NCBI RefSeq assembly: GCF_900496995.4
Contig: NC_044019.1
Span: 5,305,501-5,369,500 of the forward strand
DNA length: 64,000 nucleotides
DNA from: Aquila chrysaetos chrysaetos
Lineage: Eukaryota; Chordata; Aves; Accipitriformes; Accipitridae
Reading direction: 5' to 3'
Part shown: one piece after another, positions 1-14,100 of the stretch
How the letters are laid out: every line of letters starts with the position of its first letter
Numbering within the stretch: the first letter of the stretch is position 1
Program-made: the position numbers and the translations under genes
The notes under the pieces: model-generated
The model's database searches: none
What the model saw: the letters and a program-made list of their open reading frames with translations, nothing else
Told to the model about the DNA's origin: nothing

Positions 1-2754
1 CTGTAGCCAATGGACTGAGATCAGGGATGAATTTGGCCGGGGGTAATTGAAATAATAAATAAAATTAAAAAAAATAAAGATACATAAAGCAAAACTTTGA
101 GCTTGGAATGGCTTCTGACATTCTGAAAGTAATTTAAGTAATCCAGGAGAAAATATGCAATGAAATCTGTTTTCCATTATTGCATGAAATGGTATGTCTT
201 AAAATTTGATCAAAACCCTTTTTTTTATAGGATGAAGATAACGCAGCTTAAAGGGATATAGAGAGCTGGGATTTTTTTTTTCAATGTAATATTTACAAAT
301 TATTGTAAACTTGACTTTCTTATTTATTTACTGATAAGACTTGCTGTTCCTATCTTGATCTCACAGCAAGTAAAAATAATTTCTGACTGAGTTCTAGCTA
401 CTAGTGGTATTTCTGAAGGAAGTGGTAGTAAAAGCTCATTATTGATACGTACGTGCCTGCTAGTTTTCTTATCCAAACCCAGTTTGTCGTATATCAACAC
501 AGTGCAGTGGTAGAGACCTGATGTTCTCTCTTGCCATGTATTTAAGAAAAAGTGAAGACACTTACGTGATAGTCCCGTGTTCATATTTCTCTGGTACTGT
601 GGGTTTTGTAAGATTCCCCAGCAAAGCCAAGATCGAATAGGACAGGGACATTCCATTCCTGTTCCTTTAAAGGAATATCTTTCAAGCTTGAGTGGCTTCT
701 GAGCTGAATGGCTGTGAGCAAAAACGTATAGAGTTCAGCATGGAGAATACCCACGCACATCAACGAGCAAGCAGGGCTAGAGGAATTTATTCCCAGATCT
801 GTCAGTTTTCCCCTCTATGAGCATACGTGCTCCCCTTGCTGGTTTTGCATTCCTATTCCCACACCATCAGTCGATCCCTGTTTCTCTGTAGTTTTTATCC
901 ACTTCATATCTTTGCTGAGGGATGTCCTTACTCACTACTCTGAGGAAATTTCTCTGGAGGCCTCATCTATCCCCACAGGGATCAAATAATAGACTGCTGT
1001 GTCTCACCAAGCCAGGATTCAGCAAGGGCCATCTCGGATTGTGGATGTAATTTACCAGGAATGGGGTCAAAAAAGAACTCCTCTGTTTCTTATTTTCTTC
1101 GTTGGTACTACAGGGAATTCACCCTCAGAGAATTTGTGAAAATGTCAATAGGTTAAATAAGAGCGTCCTGGATGTTCACAGTAATAATTTACTAGCTGGC
1201 ACGGCTCGTTTGTTTACATCTTCCATAAGGATCCCATGGGACAGACTTAATTGTGGGTTTGGATATTTGATTGAGAGTAGCTCATGGGGTATCTGTGAGG
1301 ATATTTGTAGCCCACAGTCAGTTGTGGGATCTTATGCCAATGATGTTTTAAGGTGAAATAAGTAAATAGGCTTTTTTACCCCATCAGTGAGCATGCTGTG
1401 TAACTCCAAAAGCTCCAGCTAATGACTCAATACAAACACTTCTGATGTTGCTGAAAACAGAAGCCCCAGTCTGTTTAAAATGTTACCGTCTGATTTCAAG
1501 GCAACAGAAAACCCAGTAGGTCTTGCAAATGTGTTGTTTAATGGAGCCAGCACAGGGGAAGGCACTGTGCATCAGCTGGCAGGGAAAGAGGGGAGGAGGT
1601 AGAGGCTGTGCAGTGTGGGACATAGGCATCATGCACTAATGGGGACAGGTGATGGACTCATCAGAGTGTTCATCTTGGATACAGCATGGCTGGAAGGTGG
1701 CAGTGCCAGTTGACCAGTCATCACTGCAGCAGCTTGCACAATTCTCTGCTGCACTCCACAGCATGCAGCTGGATACATCTATGTGTACGTGGAGCACTGC
1801 AGCATGCGTGGGAGAAGATCCACTCTTCACTTCTAATTGAAGCACTTCAAGCAGGTGCCTGGAGTTAAGGGACTAAATCAGGGTTCATTTGTTTTAATCC
1901 CTTCTGTAAAATGCAGATAACAGCACTTTCTATGGGTTTCAGTCTTACCAAGCTCCAAGCAGTGTGCGAAGTGTTCAGTTTAATCTTCATTGAGCATGTG
2001 TCTTTTGCACTCTGTTGCTGTAAGTTAAAATCTGGAATTGCATGGAGTGTCACACTCACATCATGAAGCAGTGGCAAAGCTGGGCATTGGGTGGAAGAGC
2101 AGAAGCATGTGGTGATTTGGTCCCAGTTATGTGATATCTGGCTCTACTCCGTGCTGTCTGGTACCTGCAGCCTGAAAACTAAACTGAAAACGTAACAGCA
2201 ATTGGAGATTGCTGGAAATGTCTTTTGCGCAGCCCCCTCCCACCCCCCCCCAAATGGTCATTGATCAGAAAAATAACATTCATGTAGTAGTGACATGTGA
2301 GGGACTCATGGGTTGATTTCTGGAACAGTTACAAATCGTATCATTGTTCAGATGCTTCTGGAGAACCAACAAGGAGGCTTCTTGGGTAACTGTCAGGGCT
2401 CACTTGTCTTTTCTGTCTCTCCAGGAGCTTCTGCAGTTGAATTAGCATTTACTGTTGGTACATTTCTTCCTACAAGTCCAGAAAAGGTGTATCAGGTTCT
2501 CTTAGACAACTCTTCCGACAGAAAGGAAAACCGGAGTGGGTTTATAAATAAAGGGTGGGAAATAGCTCAGTAGTGGCATAGCAGGGAAGGATGTGGAGGT
2601 TTGAGTGGACCACAAGCTGAATATGATTCAACTGTTGGTGACCTGTAAAAAAAGACTAATTTTATTCTGGCATGTATTAGCAGGAAAGTCACGTGAGATA
2701 TGGGTGTAATTAATCATGCCACTCTGGTAGGCATTGGTGCTCCCAGCTTTGAGC

Positions 2755-3000
2755 ACTAAGGAAGAGAAGAACACACTGGAGACCAAAGGAGAGCAAGAAG
2801 AACAACCAGAGGTCTAAACTCTGGACCTAGGGAGGAAGCTGAAGGAACTGGATTTATTTAATCCAGAAATCAAAGATGAAGGGTAGGGTTTGCTAAGGAC
2901 AGTCTTCCAATGAGTGAAAGGTAAGAGGGCTGAATCTGTTCTCCTCTAAACTCTGCTGCAGGCAGGATGAGAAGGCTGCTTAACTTCCAGCAAAGTACAT
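2755..3000 (+). repeat. CR1 LINE 3' fragment, degraded
   Basis: The order of short blocks follows the 3' untranslated part of old CR1 elements as I remember them: a 'gaaggaactgg..ttta' block near 2,840, a 'cagtcttccaa..tgaaagg' block near 2,900, a 'ctcctctaaactctg' block near 2,941 and an 'aacttcc' block near 2,980. Many small differences indicate an old insertion. The boundaries are approximate. RepeatMasker would settle the subfamily. Confidence 0.5.
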
Positions 3001-6000
3001 TTCAATGTGGTTTTTGGAGATTTCTTCTTATTAGGCAGTAGGCTTCATATAGGAATTTTTGTGTGGTTTTTATAAGTACATCAGAGAACCCCCTGAATAT
3101 GGTATACATATACTTCATAATGCATGTGGGGGGACTGGATCATTTCTTTGGGGGTGGGAAAGATTGCTGTTCCTCTGTGCTTGGAACAAGATTCAGTGAC
3201 ATGGAGGAGCAGCAAATTTGAATGGGTGGGAGAGGTACATTCGCATACAGGGAGCTGGCTTGCAGAAATGTGGATGCCATGCGCAAATCTCCCATTGACT
3301 CCAGTAATTTTTCAAGTTTACAATGTAGCACTGGAACCAACTATGCAGAATAAATCAGAATAAACCAAAAACTGCCCGTTTTTGTGAATGAGACCATCAC
3401 AGTTACAATTACTAGGTAGATGATCTCAAGGGAATTTTCTAAGGATCTAAACCTTATATTTAAAAAAAACAGTTCTAATGAATGAGGGAGGGGAGGGGAG
3501 ATAAGATGATTTTCACACCTCTTCCAGGATGGGATCCCTGTGTTTTTGCATAGTGCAGGGTATATTAAATCTGTAAGGCTGATCTGAGGGTATCTGGGTG
3601 TAGTAAATGCTATAAATGCCTGAAATTCTCTGGATTTGATGGAGCAGTACCCATTTTGGGGTCGGGGGGGGGAACGTTCTGCTCCAGAGGCCAACTGAAC
3701 TGATTATTTCATTGAGCAGAGAGCCTGTAGCCACTTGTATCTTTTCTTGGTTGCCAACAGTACAGTTTATGAAGGGCTTCTTTCTTAGAGATGGTTGATT
3801 GCTGAAAATTTCAGAGAAATCAATCAAACATTTAGATTGCTTCTCTGATTCCCACAAACATGGATTGGGGAATTAGGTTGGGAATCTTGAAGAGTTTTCT
3901 CCTAAGTTGAGAGAGGATAAAGCCTTGCTATCTGAACTCTTTGGCTTGGAGTAGCATGGTTCCAGAAGTAAACTGTAGTTTACTTATTTCTGTTTGCAAG
4001 GTTTTCAGCAAGTCTTGGTACTGGGACAGAAATGCAATGAGAAAATTTTTCTTGAGCTTGCTCTTGTTTTAGTGAAAGCTGACAAACTTAAAGGAAGGTG
4101 GACGTTCCCTCTTTTTCAGCCTAAAAGCTCAATAGGTGAGGGTTTTCATAGGCTTTGAGTCTTGCAGCAAAAGTTTTGTGTGGTTTATTGATTTTTAAAT
4201 TTCAGCCCAGCCAGTTTCTCCTATTTTAGTGTTCTCCATACTGAAGATAAATTGAGTTAATTTAAAATCCTCTGACGCGGTTTTCCAGGTATTCTTTGGC
4301 TTTGATGAAAGAGAGCTAGTGTCTATATCACAAGCATCCAGGAAAAAATTATTAATTTCCTTCTTTTGTGTGGCAGAGAGGCTAACGGTGCCACCACCGC
4401 TGCAGCTGGAACATGCTGAACAACTTTGATCTCCTCGCTTGCCTTTGAACCGCTTGCAAGCCCTAAAGCTCTTTGGTTCTCCATTGAGTGGTATTGCTTT
4501 TGGAGCTTACACCTGTTAGCTCAGCACAAGGCTCTAGACCTAAGGAAATAGAACCAAAAGCCCCATAAAGGTATCTAGTTTTAAAGTTACCACTACCCAT
4601 GGTGAAGCCCTGTTGCCTCCTGTTGTTGTACTGCAAAATTAACTGTGGACAACCCCATCTTACGGGGTGAAGGAGAATATGCAGGTCATGTTACTCTACA
4701 GGGTGCTGCTGACAGTGGAATCACAGCCCTTTTTATAAAGAACTGCAAATCTTGGTCCATCGTTTCCACCATTTTGAGAATCACAGGTATTATTGCAAGA
4801 TGCATCTGAGAAGTTTGACCAGTGAGTCGATCTTTGATTTATGAGCAGATATAGTTCTGGGGGCGGGGGGGCAGAGCAGAGATAAAAGGCGGATGGATTC
4901 AGTCATTTTAACCACTCTATTGTTCTCCTATTTATAGTGAGTTACTGGTTCTTGGACAAGGTGGGAAGAGTCTGTGGGATTTAGTTCTTTAACAAAAGCA
5001 TCCTTTCTCTACAATGTTAATTACTCATTTGTGCCAAATGGGGGATGAGAAACAGAGTTTAAGGATCTAATTAACATTTGCTTCTCCTTTCAACAGATCA
5101 GTCTTTACACTCATAAACTCTGTGATAAAACTATTTTCACTTACTTTCTACTTCTCTGAGAATCTTTCAGGCTCCACAGAATCTGAATTTCTGGGTTAGG
5201 AAAACAAATAAATAAAAAAGCAAAGCTAGAAATAATATTCTGCTACTTTTAAAAAAGGACAAATGTCATTCTTTTGTGCATGTATCTTCTTTTTAGCCCA
5301 GCAGTGATTACTGTACATGCTCGGAGAAGTACCTACTAACATTAAAGCTTCTTCACAAATCTTTTGTTCTGACATACCTAGAGTGGGTACAGTTTAAAAA
5401 TATATATATTTTATCCTGATTTAGCTTATTCGCATACAGGAATAGGTAACATAAGGTACCATTGTAAGAATCTGACTGTGTCTGAGTAAGGCAGTATTAT
5501 CTTTACCACCATAAACACTGGCATAATTAAAGTAGTGTTGAAAAGCCATAGGTTAATGTTATTGCTTTGGACATATACCAAGGAATGTTACATTTTTTTA
5601 AAAAGCGTTGCTTCTCAGAAGTAAGGACTACAAGATTTGATTCAAAGTTCTTAATTTTGGAAAGCATTTTGAGGTTTGCTAAAGGTGCCACATTTAGTCA
5701 TAAAAATAACAAAATGAAAAATACAGAAGTGTATTTATAGTAAGAATAATGAAGATTTATAGGGTAATGATAGTTGCAGTGCTCCTAGCCTAGGAACTCT
5801 ATATTGAACAGACTTATTGAATGTTTGGCTTTTAAAAAGAGAGAGAAAAAAACAAAAACCAGATGAATAATGAAAAACAAATCCTTTCTCTGGTGAAAAG
5901 CCAAACCTGTGTTTTGAAAATTAAATGGTTTTTTGGGTTAAGCAGTGAAAAAATGGACTTGATCTTTGCAACAGCTTGGATTTATTATTGGAACCAGTTG

Positions 6001-6034
6001 GCTGTGCCATAGAGGAGAGGAATTTTCTGGTAAT

Positions 6035-6255
6035 TAGAGCAAGAAACTGGGAGTCAGAAGCAGTAGGGTCTGTTTCTGGCTTGGGCGCTAGCACGCTATG
6101 TAGCCTTGGGAAACATGCTGCCTCATTTGTACCGTGGCTTTCCCATCTATAAAATGGGGCTAACGAAATAATTCAACCTCACAAATTGCATGCACTAATT
6201 AAAGAACATTTCCACAGCACCTTGAGGTCTTTACTGCTAGAGGACAGATTTTCAC
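6035..6255 (+). repeat. MIR-type SINE relic
   Basis: The segment carries the typical MIR order of phrases: 'gagcaagaaactgggagtca' at the left, 'tgtagccttgggaaa' in the core, then 'cccatctataaaatggggc' and a right part ending with 'cagcaccttgaggtctttac'. These correspond to the MIR core and its cytosine-rich 'catctgtaaaatgggg' block. Divergence is high but the colinear order makes chance similarity unlikely. It lies in noncoding DNA. Confidence 0.75.
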
Positions 6256-6264
6256 AAGCATGTG

Positions 6265-6375
6265 CTTCAAATGCTTTTGAAAAATCCTGCCCTAAACATT
6301 TACAAACCTGATTGCCCAGATTCCTAAATCCACGTGTGGGCATCTAATTGAAAAGGATCTGATTTCCAAAAGTTT
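6265..6375. repeat. Possible ancient amniote repeat relic
   Basis: The phrases 'attcctaaatccacgtg', 'gggcatctaattgaaaa' and 'ctgatttccaaaag' resemble an old repeat I associate with slowly evolving sauropsid genomes, but I cannot name its family. It directly follows the MIR relic. This rests on remembered similarity only. Confidence 0.25.
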
Positions 6376-9300
6376 GTCTGCTGATGAAAAGGAACATGAT
6401 GGGGAGTGTTTTCTCACTGGACTATGAAAACAGAGGGATCATGGGACTCCCTTCCGCTGGGATCCTGCCATTTAGCTTGGCCAATTTCACAGGCTCCCCC
6501 CTGCTCCCCAGCAGTAACGTGTAATCCCCGCAGGCTTCCGTGCTCTGAATGCTGTGGCTCCACTGCAGCACTCCGAGAGGCAGCTGCAAAGAGGCAGGTG
6601 GGGAATGATCAGCTTAGTTAGTACGTGCAATTGGTTGTCTCTGGGGGTGCAGAAATGCTCCTCGCCCTGCTGGATACAGCTTCCTTAGGAAAGCAGCAGT
6701 CAGAATTAATCTGAGTAATAGCTGCACATCCTTACTGGAGTTACCACTGGTATCCCTGAGGCCCCATATCTGATTTGGCTTGGGTCTCCCAGCAGTTCAA
6801 TTTCTAAATCACCATCTGTCAGTGTTACAGCTACTCGGCCACCCCTTCCTTCGGATGATGCCGTGGCTGGTGAGTAAAAGGAATGCCGTTTGCCTTGGAT
6901 GCCATCCCTCCCCGAAGCAGAGGAAACACGCGCTGACAAGACAGGAAATTCTCGTGAACCACAAGGACCTGGAGCTTGCCTCTTGCCTTCCTGTGGGCCT
7001 TACCCAAGTTTCAGCCTGGGTGTTTAAAGATTATTAATAGCAATAGTTACATTAACAGGTTTATGCTTTTCTTCTTCTGTCAATGAAGTTATTTCTTCAA
7101 TTGAGACTTTCTGGTTGTTTTTATTCAAAGTAGTTAGAGACGGACCCAAGAATATGGCAGTATTGCAGTACAATGATCCGTTCGAGCTAATGGGCAGCCA
7201 CGTGGGGATTTCGCTTTATGGAAGGCTCTCAGTCAGAAGTGGACAGGCTCTCAAGTCTCCAGTGCAAAACAAATAGCTCCAAACTGGGGCAGGCTTAGCA
7301 CAGTGAAGGATTTTGTTTCACAAGTATTTCTTTTCAGCAGCAGTGCACTTCCAGAACACAGTCACTTTCTCCTTGCTGTGGCTGATCGTTCTGTGCATGT
7401 CCTGTTCCCCTCTCTCATCCTGTTGTACCTTTTGCATGGCTGTGTGATGGCCCAGCTAGGGAATTACCTCAATTAAAAAAGAAAACAGAACAAAATCCCC
7501 CCCTTTTTTTGTTTTTCTTTCTGTTAGGTTATTTTTATTTCAGGTCAGTTCCCTAATCCATATTTCAGCTGCAGAAGCAAGTTGTAGAGACAGTGAAAGG
7601 GCGACAAGGGGCGGAAATATGGGACCTGCTTAAGCCAGTGCTTCTACTGAAAAGAATGCTTGTGCAACTGGAGGCTAAGCCTGGACCAAGAGAGGCTCCA
7701 TTTTGCCCTGCTTTGAGTCATGAGGACTTCAAAGTGAGTCTTGGCTGCAGGAGTGAGCAAGACATATGTGTGTGGTTGGGTGTTTGTGTCCAAGGAGACA
7801 GTTTGTGTCTTCAGTGTTTGGTCACTGGGTAGAAAGCTCTGCTATTTGTTGGGCATAAAAGCTCTGCCATGGTCAACAAGCTCACAGACTGGCTCTAGGT
7901 TTGCAGGAAAAAGAAGGTCATATGGAGATTGAAAAGTGCTAGGTTCACTACATATCAGGAGGAGTGTGACTTTTTAAAGTAAGTTCTGCATGTTCAAAAA
8001 TCAGTGCAATACTTTTCATTCTTTAAAGCGCACCTCTTTGTGTAACATGACAATGTGTGCTAATGTAGGAAAGGAACTGGTCATCATCCTAGACAGAATA
8101 TTGGATGTATCTGACTAATGATCCAACAGGTGACAATGTTGTTCTCATAAGATCTTGGGTACAAGCATTCAGATACAGGGAAGAGAAGTCCTAGTTTTTA
8201 AATGTGCTAAGCACTTTCTGCAAACTAATGATTTAATCTCCTGCTTTCTGCTGGAGTTGCTGGTGCTTGGTGCCTGCCAGAAGAGATCTGTAGCTGGCAT
8301 ATAGGCAAGCTGTTCTGCTGTCTTTGGAGAAAGGTGTATTTTGTCTAGTGAAGCAAGGGAAGGAGTGTTTGGAAACACTAGCACAGCTTAGTGGTGCGCA
8401 GGGTGAGAAGACTGTCCTCCACAATGTCTGCACTGATATTCACAAGGAGTTAAACAGGGCTTATGGGGTGAGTAGATGGTGGGCTAGTTCTCTCTTGAAA
8501 AGACTTTTTCACAGGAAGAAGGACAGAGAAGAATAAGAGTTCAACTTTGTTTATCCCAGATTTTTTCTGGAGGGTAATATGCATTGTAAACAACTTTCTT
8601 CATAGAAAAGTATGTGCATGAAGCCTGTTCTGATTTATTTTCTCTGTTGTTCAGATTTAGCCCAAAGTGGTACAAGTTCCTAGTTTTCCCTAAATGTTAA
8701 TGCTTTTAAAAATAAGCCCAACATGTAATTTCACTTACCGTAGGCTTTGTGTTTGTCACGTAGAACAATAGCCGCAGCAGAACATGAGCTCTGAATGGCC
8801 ACCCTGAATACAAGCTAGCGTTGTTTCCAGTGCAGAGTCAGAGCGAGAATCCATAATCCTGAACAATGTGATCAGACCTGGGGTTGCTCTCTTGGTCTGG
8901 ACCAATTGTCTTTGTTGGGTGCCTGGGCTGTGAGCTCACTTTACTCATCCTTCCTCTCTGTTGTGTGGGGTGGCGTATCACTGCTGAGGAGGGGGAAATC
9001 AGAGACATTCTTTTCTTATGATCAGGCTGAATCTCTCTTTTTGCTGATTTCATAATGCCTGGGAGAGCAACTGCAGCTCCCTCCTGGGACCAAACTCAAC
9101 CCCGTAACAAGGCTTCCTTTCTCCTGACGTCTCTGCTGACCTTCGTTTCACTCGTAACTGCTGTGTCAACTTGACAACCGTGGAGCGTGCCCTGCACTGC
9201 TGCAGAAGTCACTAGGAGTGACTGGGAAGTCTGTTGGTGATGAGCTGGCAGCACCAAAGCCTGCAGCATGTGAGTGTTCCTTAGAGGTCAGATTTTGTAT

Positions 9301-10969
9301 CCATCTGTTGGTTGCTTAGCCCCAGTTAACTGTTGATATTAGTTAAGGTCCCACCCAATGTGATAAGACTTAGAGCTGCAAAATACTCCTGGAATATATC
9401 TAAATGCAGCCAGCCTTCTCATATTGAGTGCTGGACAAAGCATTGCTCCCTAATTATGCATTACTGCATAAATACTGCACGTGTTTGTTCAATGAGTTGG
9501 AGATGTTTGGAATTTATCTTCAGTACCTCAAGATATGCCCAGATCTCCAAAATAGGCTGTTCTAGGGGCAAATGAACTAAACCTCTGAATTGGAAGGATT
9601 TAGTTGTGAATGTGAGTGGACCCACTTTAAATTGGCAAACAGGTGAGAGGGAAACAGTGCTCTTGAGTTCCCTGAAGACCCGTGAACTGACTCTTTGAGT
9701 TTTCTTTAGTTGTCCGAGGAAACAAAATCTCATGGAGCTGTGTTTTCTCCTTTGCCATTTAACGAATTTCTTTGCTAGTAACTGTAGTAGTGAAGTGAAA
9801 AGCTAAGTGCACCAGACAGAGCTTTGGAGCAGAGTAAAAACATACAGGAGGAAGAAAAGCAGGGCGATAGTCATTTCTCCTATATGAATCATCTCCTTTA
9901 GCCAGACTTGGTCTTGTGTGCTCTCATTGATTTCTGTCTGAGCCTTGTCCTACACTACTATATGTGAAAGGAGAACTGGATCCTGTAATGGACTGATAAA
10001 CAGGGCTGGCAGTCCAGCACACTTACAGCATCCTGCCTATAAAGTGCCTTTAAGTGATAATAGTGTCCACACTATTCAATAGAGAACAGATCCTGTATGA
10101 TGCCTGTATCCAGCTCTTGAGCAGATCCCAGATCTGGGGCTTTTCCAACATCCTGCAACATCTTTGAATTTGGGTCTTTGCCCTCTTTGGTACATGTGGA
10201 AGCTCAAGAGCTCACTCGGCTCTGAGCACATTACCTTGGCTCCATCTGAAACCAGTATTTGGAACTTTTGGGACACAACTGGACAGCAGGAGCTCAGTCT
10301 TTCCTGTTTTGTTGGCTGTATGGAAAGGAAACCTTTATCCGTGCACCACAGCAGGCCTTGCATGGCTGGCTAGATGCATCTGTGGAAGGGGAAATTGCAT
10401 TCCTCTAACGCATCGAGGGCGGGTGGTTACTGCCAGAAGCAGGATGCTGGGTTTATCAGGCCAACGGTCTGATTCGGGACAGCAATCCCTGTGTTCCCCA
10501 GCCCAACTGATGGGTGAAATCTTTTGTCTGATCTCAGCATTGCTTTTAGCAGCTGGCTCCAGGGAGAAGGGACGAATGGCCTCCTGCAGAGCTGGGCCTT
10601 ACAAAGCAGCCTGTGTGGGATGGAAGGTGCCCTGCTCTGGCTCGAAAGGGCATGTGGGGGTGTGTATGTGTATGCAGTGGGGGGAGCACTTCTGGCAAGC
10701 AACGAACTTGTCCAAATAAACAAAAGGCTAAAAACAGCCCATCCTCAGCCCCTTGAGAAACCCTGCAGCAGATGTTGCCAGCGACTGTAGGTCCTTATTG
10801 GGAATCCCATGGATAATCATTGACAGCAGGGAAACACATGGCAGCATACGGCAGCCCAGAGAGGGCCCTCTTTGTTCACTGAAATCACTGGAATATCTGT
10901 CTTGTCAGTGCCGATGAAAAAGCACCGGCTGGTTCAAGCTCAGCGCGGGGAGTGAGCAGAGCTGCCTTT

Positions 10970-11180
10970 TGCTCTTGGCTCGGCTGTAGGCTTGCTGTGT
11001 GGCCTCAAGCAAGTTGCCTCTCTCCTCTGTACTGTAGTACCTTCTGTTGCACATTGAGGTCAGGGATAGAAAGCTGCTTCTCTGGGGATTTGTGGCCAAG
11101 CTTTTAAACTTTGCAAGGTGCTTTGTGGCGGGAAGGCACTATGTTCAGAATAGGTAAATGTTCAATACTAGTATAATTAT
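10970..11180 (+). repeat. MIR-type SINE relic
   Basis: The phrase 'tgctgtgtggcctcaagcaa' followed by 'gttgcctctctcctctgta' matches the MIR core 'gctgtgtgaccttgggcaagtt..cctc'. Further right, 'ttgcaaggtgctttg' and a terminal A/T-rich 'actagtataattat' sit where MIR has its 'gcgct..tattatt' end. Edges are approximate. Confidence 0.6.
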
Positions 11181-14100
11181 TTACATATGATTCAAAAGAT
11201 GAGGAGGGGCTGAGAAGTTCAGCTGAAAGGTCAGCTTGTTACAAGACAGGTTCTTCTTTTGCCACCAGTGAAAATGAGAAATGAAGCAAAGAGAGAAAGA
11301 GGCTGGCTGGGTATGATCAGAGATGACACTGGAGCAGGCTTGGCCTCTCTCACATGAAATGCTTTTCTCTCCTTTTGCTGCTTTGTGAGTTCAACTTTTT
11401 GGCTCTGTTACTCAGTGATTCCTATTTCAGGCACAGTGATGGCTGCATGAGGTGGCTTGGGCTAGAGGGGTGGAGGACTGAAGAACTGAGTGCGGTTCCA
11501 GTGTGAGTGTGACAAGAGGTAGGGGACTCAGGATTAAAGTAGTAAAAGGAGGAGTCAGATGAGGCCATGGTGCTTCAGCTGTGCTGTGTAAGGTGCCGCC
11601 TTTGTGCTCCATTCTGCGCACTGCTGTCGAGTCTCATGGCATGCAGATAGGAAAGAAATGTGTTCCCTTGGATTGATGGACTTCCTTCCTTTTGCAGAAG
11701 TTAAACTGAGGCAGGAGGTGGGAATAACTGAGAGAGACTTGGACCTAAGGGCACGCTATTGTTTTCTCCCACTGTAAATATGGAAACCACTTTCAGATTT
11801 CTCCATATCTGAAGCAGCCAATTGATTGTCCTATGGTAAAAATGAAAATGCTAAGCAAAACCTAAACCTATGAAAACCTGGGATGTAGTTCTCAGCAGGA
11901 CCGTGCAAAGTAACCATATCATTCCTGTTACACCTGAACACTATGTACCAGCCTGGGAACTGACAAGATTTTCTAGCCATGCTCTGAAATCGTGTTTTAT
12001 GGGTTAGGGGCATCCGAGGGACATGGCAAAGCATTTTGCATGCAGCTGTGAATTAGTGTGTCTGTGGAAATTTCCTATGAAGGGGGCACCTACAAGGAGG
12101 GGTGCGTCTTGGACAGGTGCTGATGTAAAAATATACAGATCCACATATGGGCTCCAGAAACACAACAAGCTGGCACCAGTGCTTTCTCAAAACAGACTTT
12201 CCTCTTCTGCTTAATTTTTTATTCCTTCTTGAGGCTTTTCCAGCATCCCTTGTTGGAACTTATAATCCGTCTATCTTATCATTTATCATGCCTTCTAGTC
12301 TCAGACTCACTGCAACTCACATCCTCCTGATGAAGTAGTAGCAGATTGTTCCCATCTGATCCCATTCCTGATAATCCTGAGAAGTTACAATCGAGTTAAA
12401 AAGTCACATATGTAGTTAACATATCAAGAAGCACCGAAAGGAGAGTGTGTGAGACTAAGGTGAAGTGACCGGACTGTTTTGTGTGATTGGAAATCAAGCT
12501 AGGACTATTCAGTGGTAATTACCCCATGGAAATGACTGTACCCATTTCACTGTAGTATAGCTATGTTGTCTTCTGAGTCTTCTGATTTGTCTTGGTGCAT
12601 GTGAAAGGACATTTGGAGTCTCTGCTCAGAGTGGCAGTGTGTCTCTAATGATGTGGAATAGAGAAAGGAATAGGATATAAAAGACTTGAGATTCAGTTTT
12701 TAAGATAGTGGTTTTAAATTGAGGGTGATTCTTCACAAGATGGTTATCTAGCATTAAAAAAATCATATATCACAAGATTTGAAAATACCCTAGATCACCA
12801 GCTGCTAGTGAAAATGTAGGGATGTGGGTCAAATGTTGTCTTCACAGCTTCTGCTGAATAGTTGTTTATCTCTCATCTCTGAAAATGAGGATATTTGCTT
12901 GCCTTTGAGATTCTTGAATGTGGCCATTTCATGTTTCTGGGAAAGCCTGGCGGCTCCCTTTATTTGGATTGTGCTGGTCAGAGAAATCCATCATTCAGAG
13001 ACATAGGAACTAGGCACCTTGAGGAGTGGAATGTCAAATAGCTGCTGCTTTTCTGTGGGGAAAGAAAATATGTGCTCCCAGGCGCTGGAAAAGCTTCTTA
13101 AGAAACCCTGTGATACTGTAAAACTTGCCAGAAGATCTCCAAATAGATACTTACAGTTTATTTGAAATTAGTTCTTCTTTGGGCCATAAGGTTTTAAATA
13201 CGTGAATCTTAAAGAAGGCAAGGGAAATATAGGGAAGTGACTGGTTCTGCAGAAAATCCTTTTCTTCTCTGTCTTGTCACATAAGTTTTTATTGATGAGA
13301 TCCTAATGACTTTAGTGGTGCAAATAGGCTCCTGCAGCACTTAAGTACTTTAGAAAGCCTCACCTGTGCCTTCTTGTAAACTCTTTTCATAAAAGACTGC
13401 ATTAGCCAACAGTCCGTTCTAACTCTCCCACTGCACATTCTTCTCATAAAAGAGGAATGGGAACTGATTCTTTCTTAACTTGCTTTTGGCCAGGTAACAC
13501 CGCAGATCTGTCAACTCAAGAAAGTTATTCTTTCTTTACCCTAACCAAAAGCAGGATTGGCCTACAAAATCTAGAATACACTTTTTCCGCTAGATTCCCT
13601 GCTGTCTTGGTAATCCCAGTGACTAGTTAGAAACTTTTGTGGTGCGGTATTTGGGAGGAGAGATATCACTCCAGTACAAACTGTGTTTTGAAATATCTTG
13701 GCTCTCATTTGCCTAGGAAGGTTATAAATACTGTTCCCAGGACAAACATTCTCCATGTCTGAGAGCTAATGAGCCAAACAGCTGCTCTGAGGCTATCCAC
13801 CTCTGACACCAGTAAACACTAAGCCATGTGAAAAAGATTTTAACATGCCCAGACACTCCGATATAAGAGCTTGTACGTGTGTCTAAAATGCACTTTTCTT
13901 GCCACGTCCATTTTGTACCTTGAAAGGAAAAAGTTCTTTATTGACCATCTTTGACACCTGTAACTGTCAGAACAAGACCAGCACAGACCATAATCTCTTT
14001 GAGACTGGTGCAAATCCAGCTGTTTTCAATAAAATGCGCTATGTTTACGGAAGGAAGAGAGCATAAAGTGTCACAAACATCTCTCTTAGGAAAGTACACA

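Larger units (their letters stand above)
1..10000. other. Gene-poor DNA, no assigned gene
   Basis: I recognise no protein family in either strand here. Open frames are short and typical of chance. The stretch is moderately AT-rich and contains a probable CR1 relic near 2,755-3,000 and a clear MIR-type SINE relic near 6,035-6,255. Two minus-strand open stretches flanked by plausible splice signals (6,736-6,932 and 8,940-9,058) could be exons of an unidentified gene, but have no recognisable domain; they are treated as findings. The remainder shows nothing I can name. Confidence 0.5.

Noticed and set aside
1870-1985. MIR-like phrase 'ccttctgtaaaatgcagata'
   Set aside because: A single block of MIR similarity without the core or the right end; possible but not supportable.
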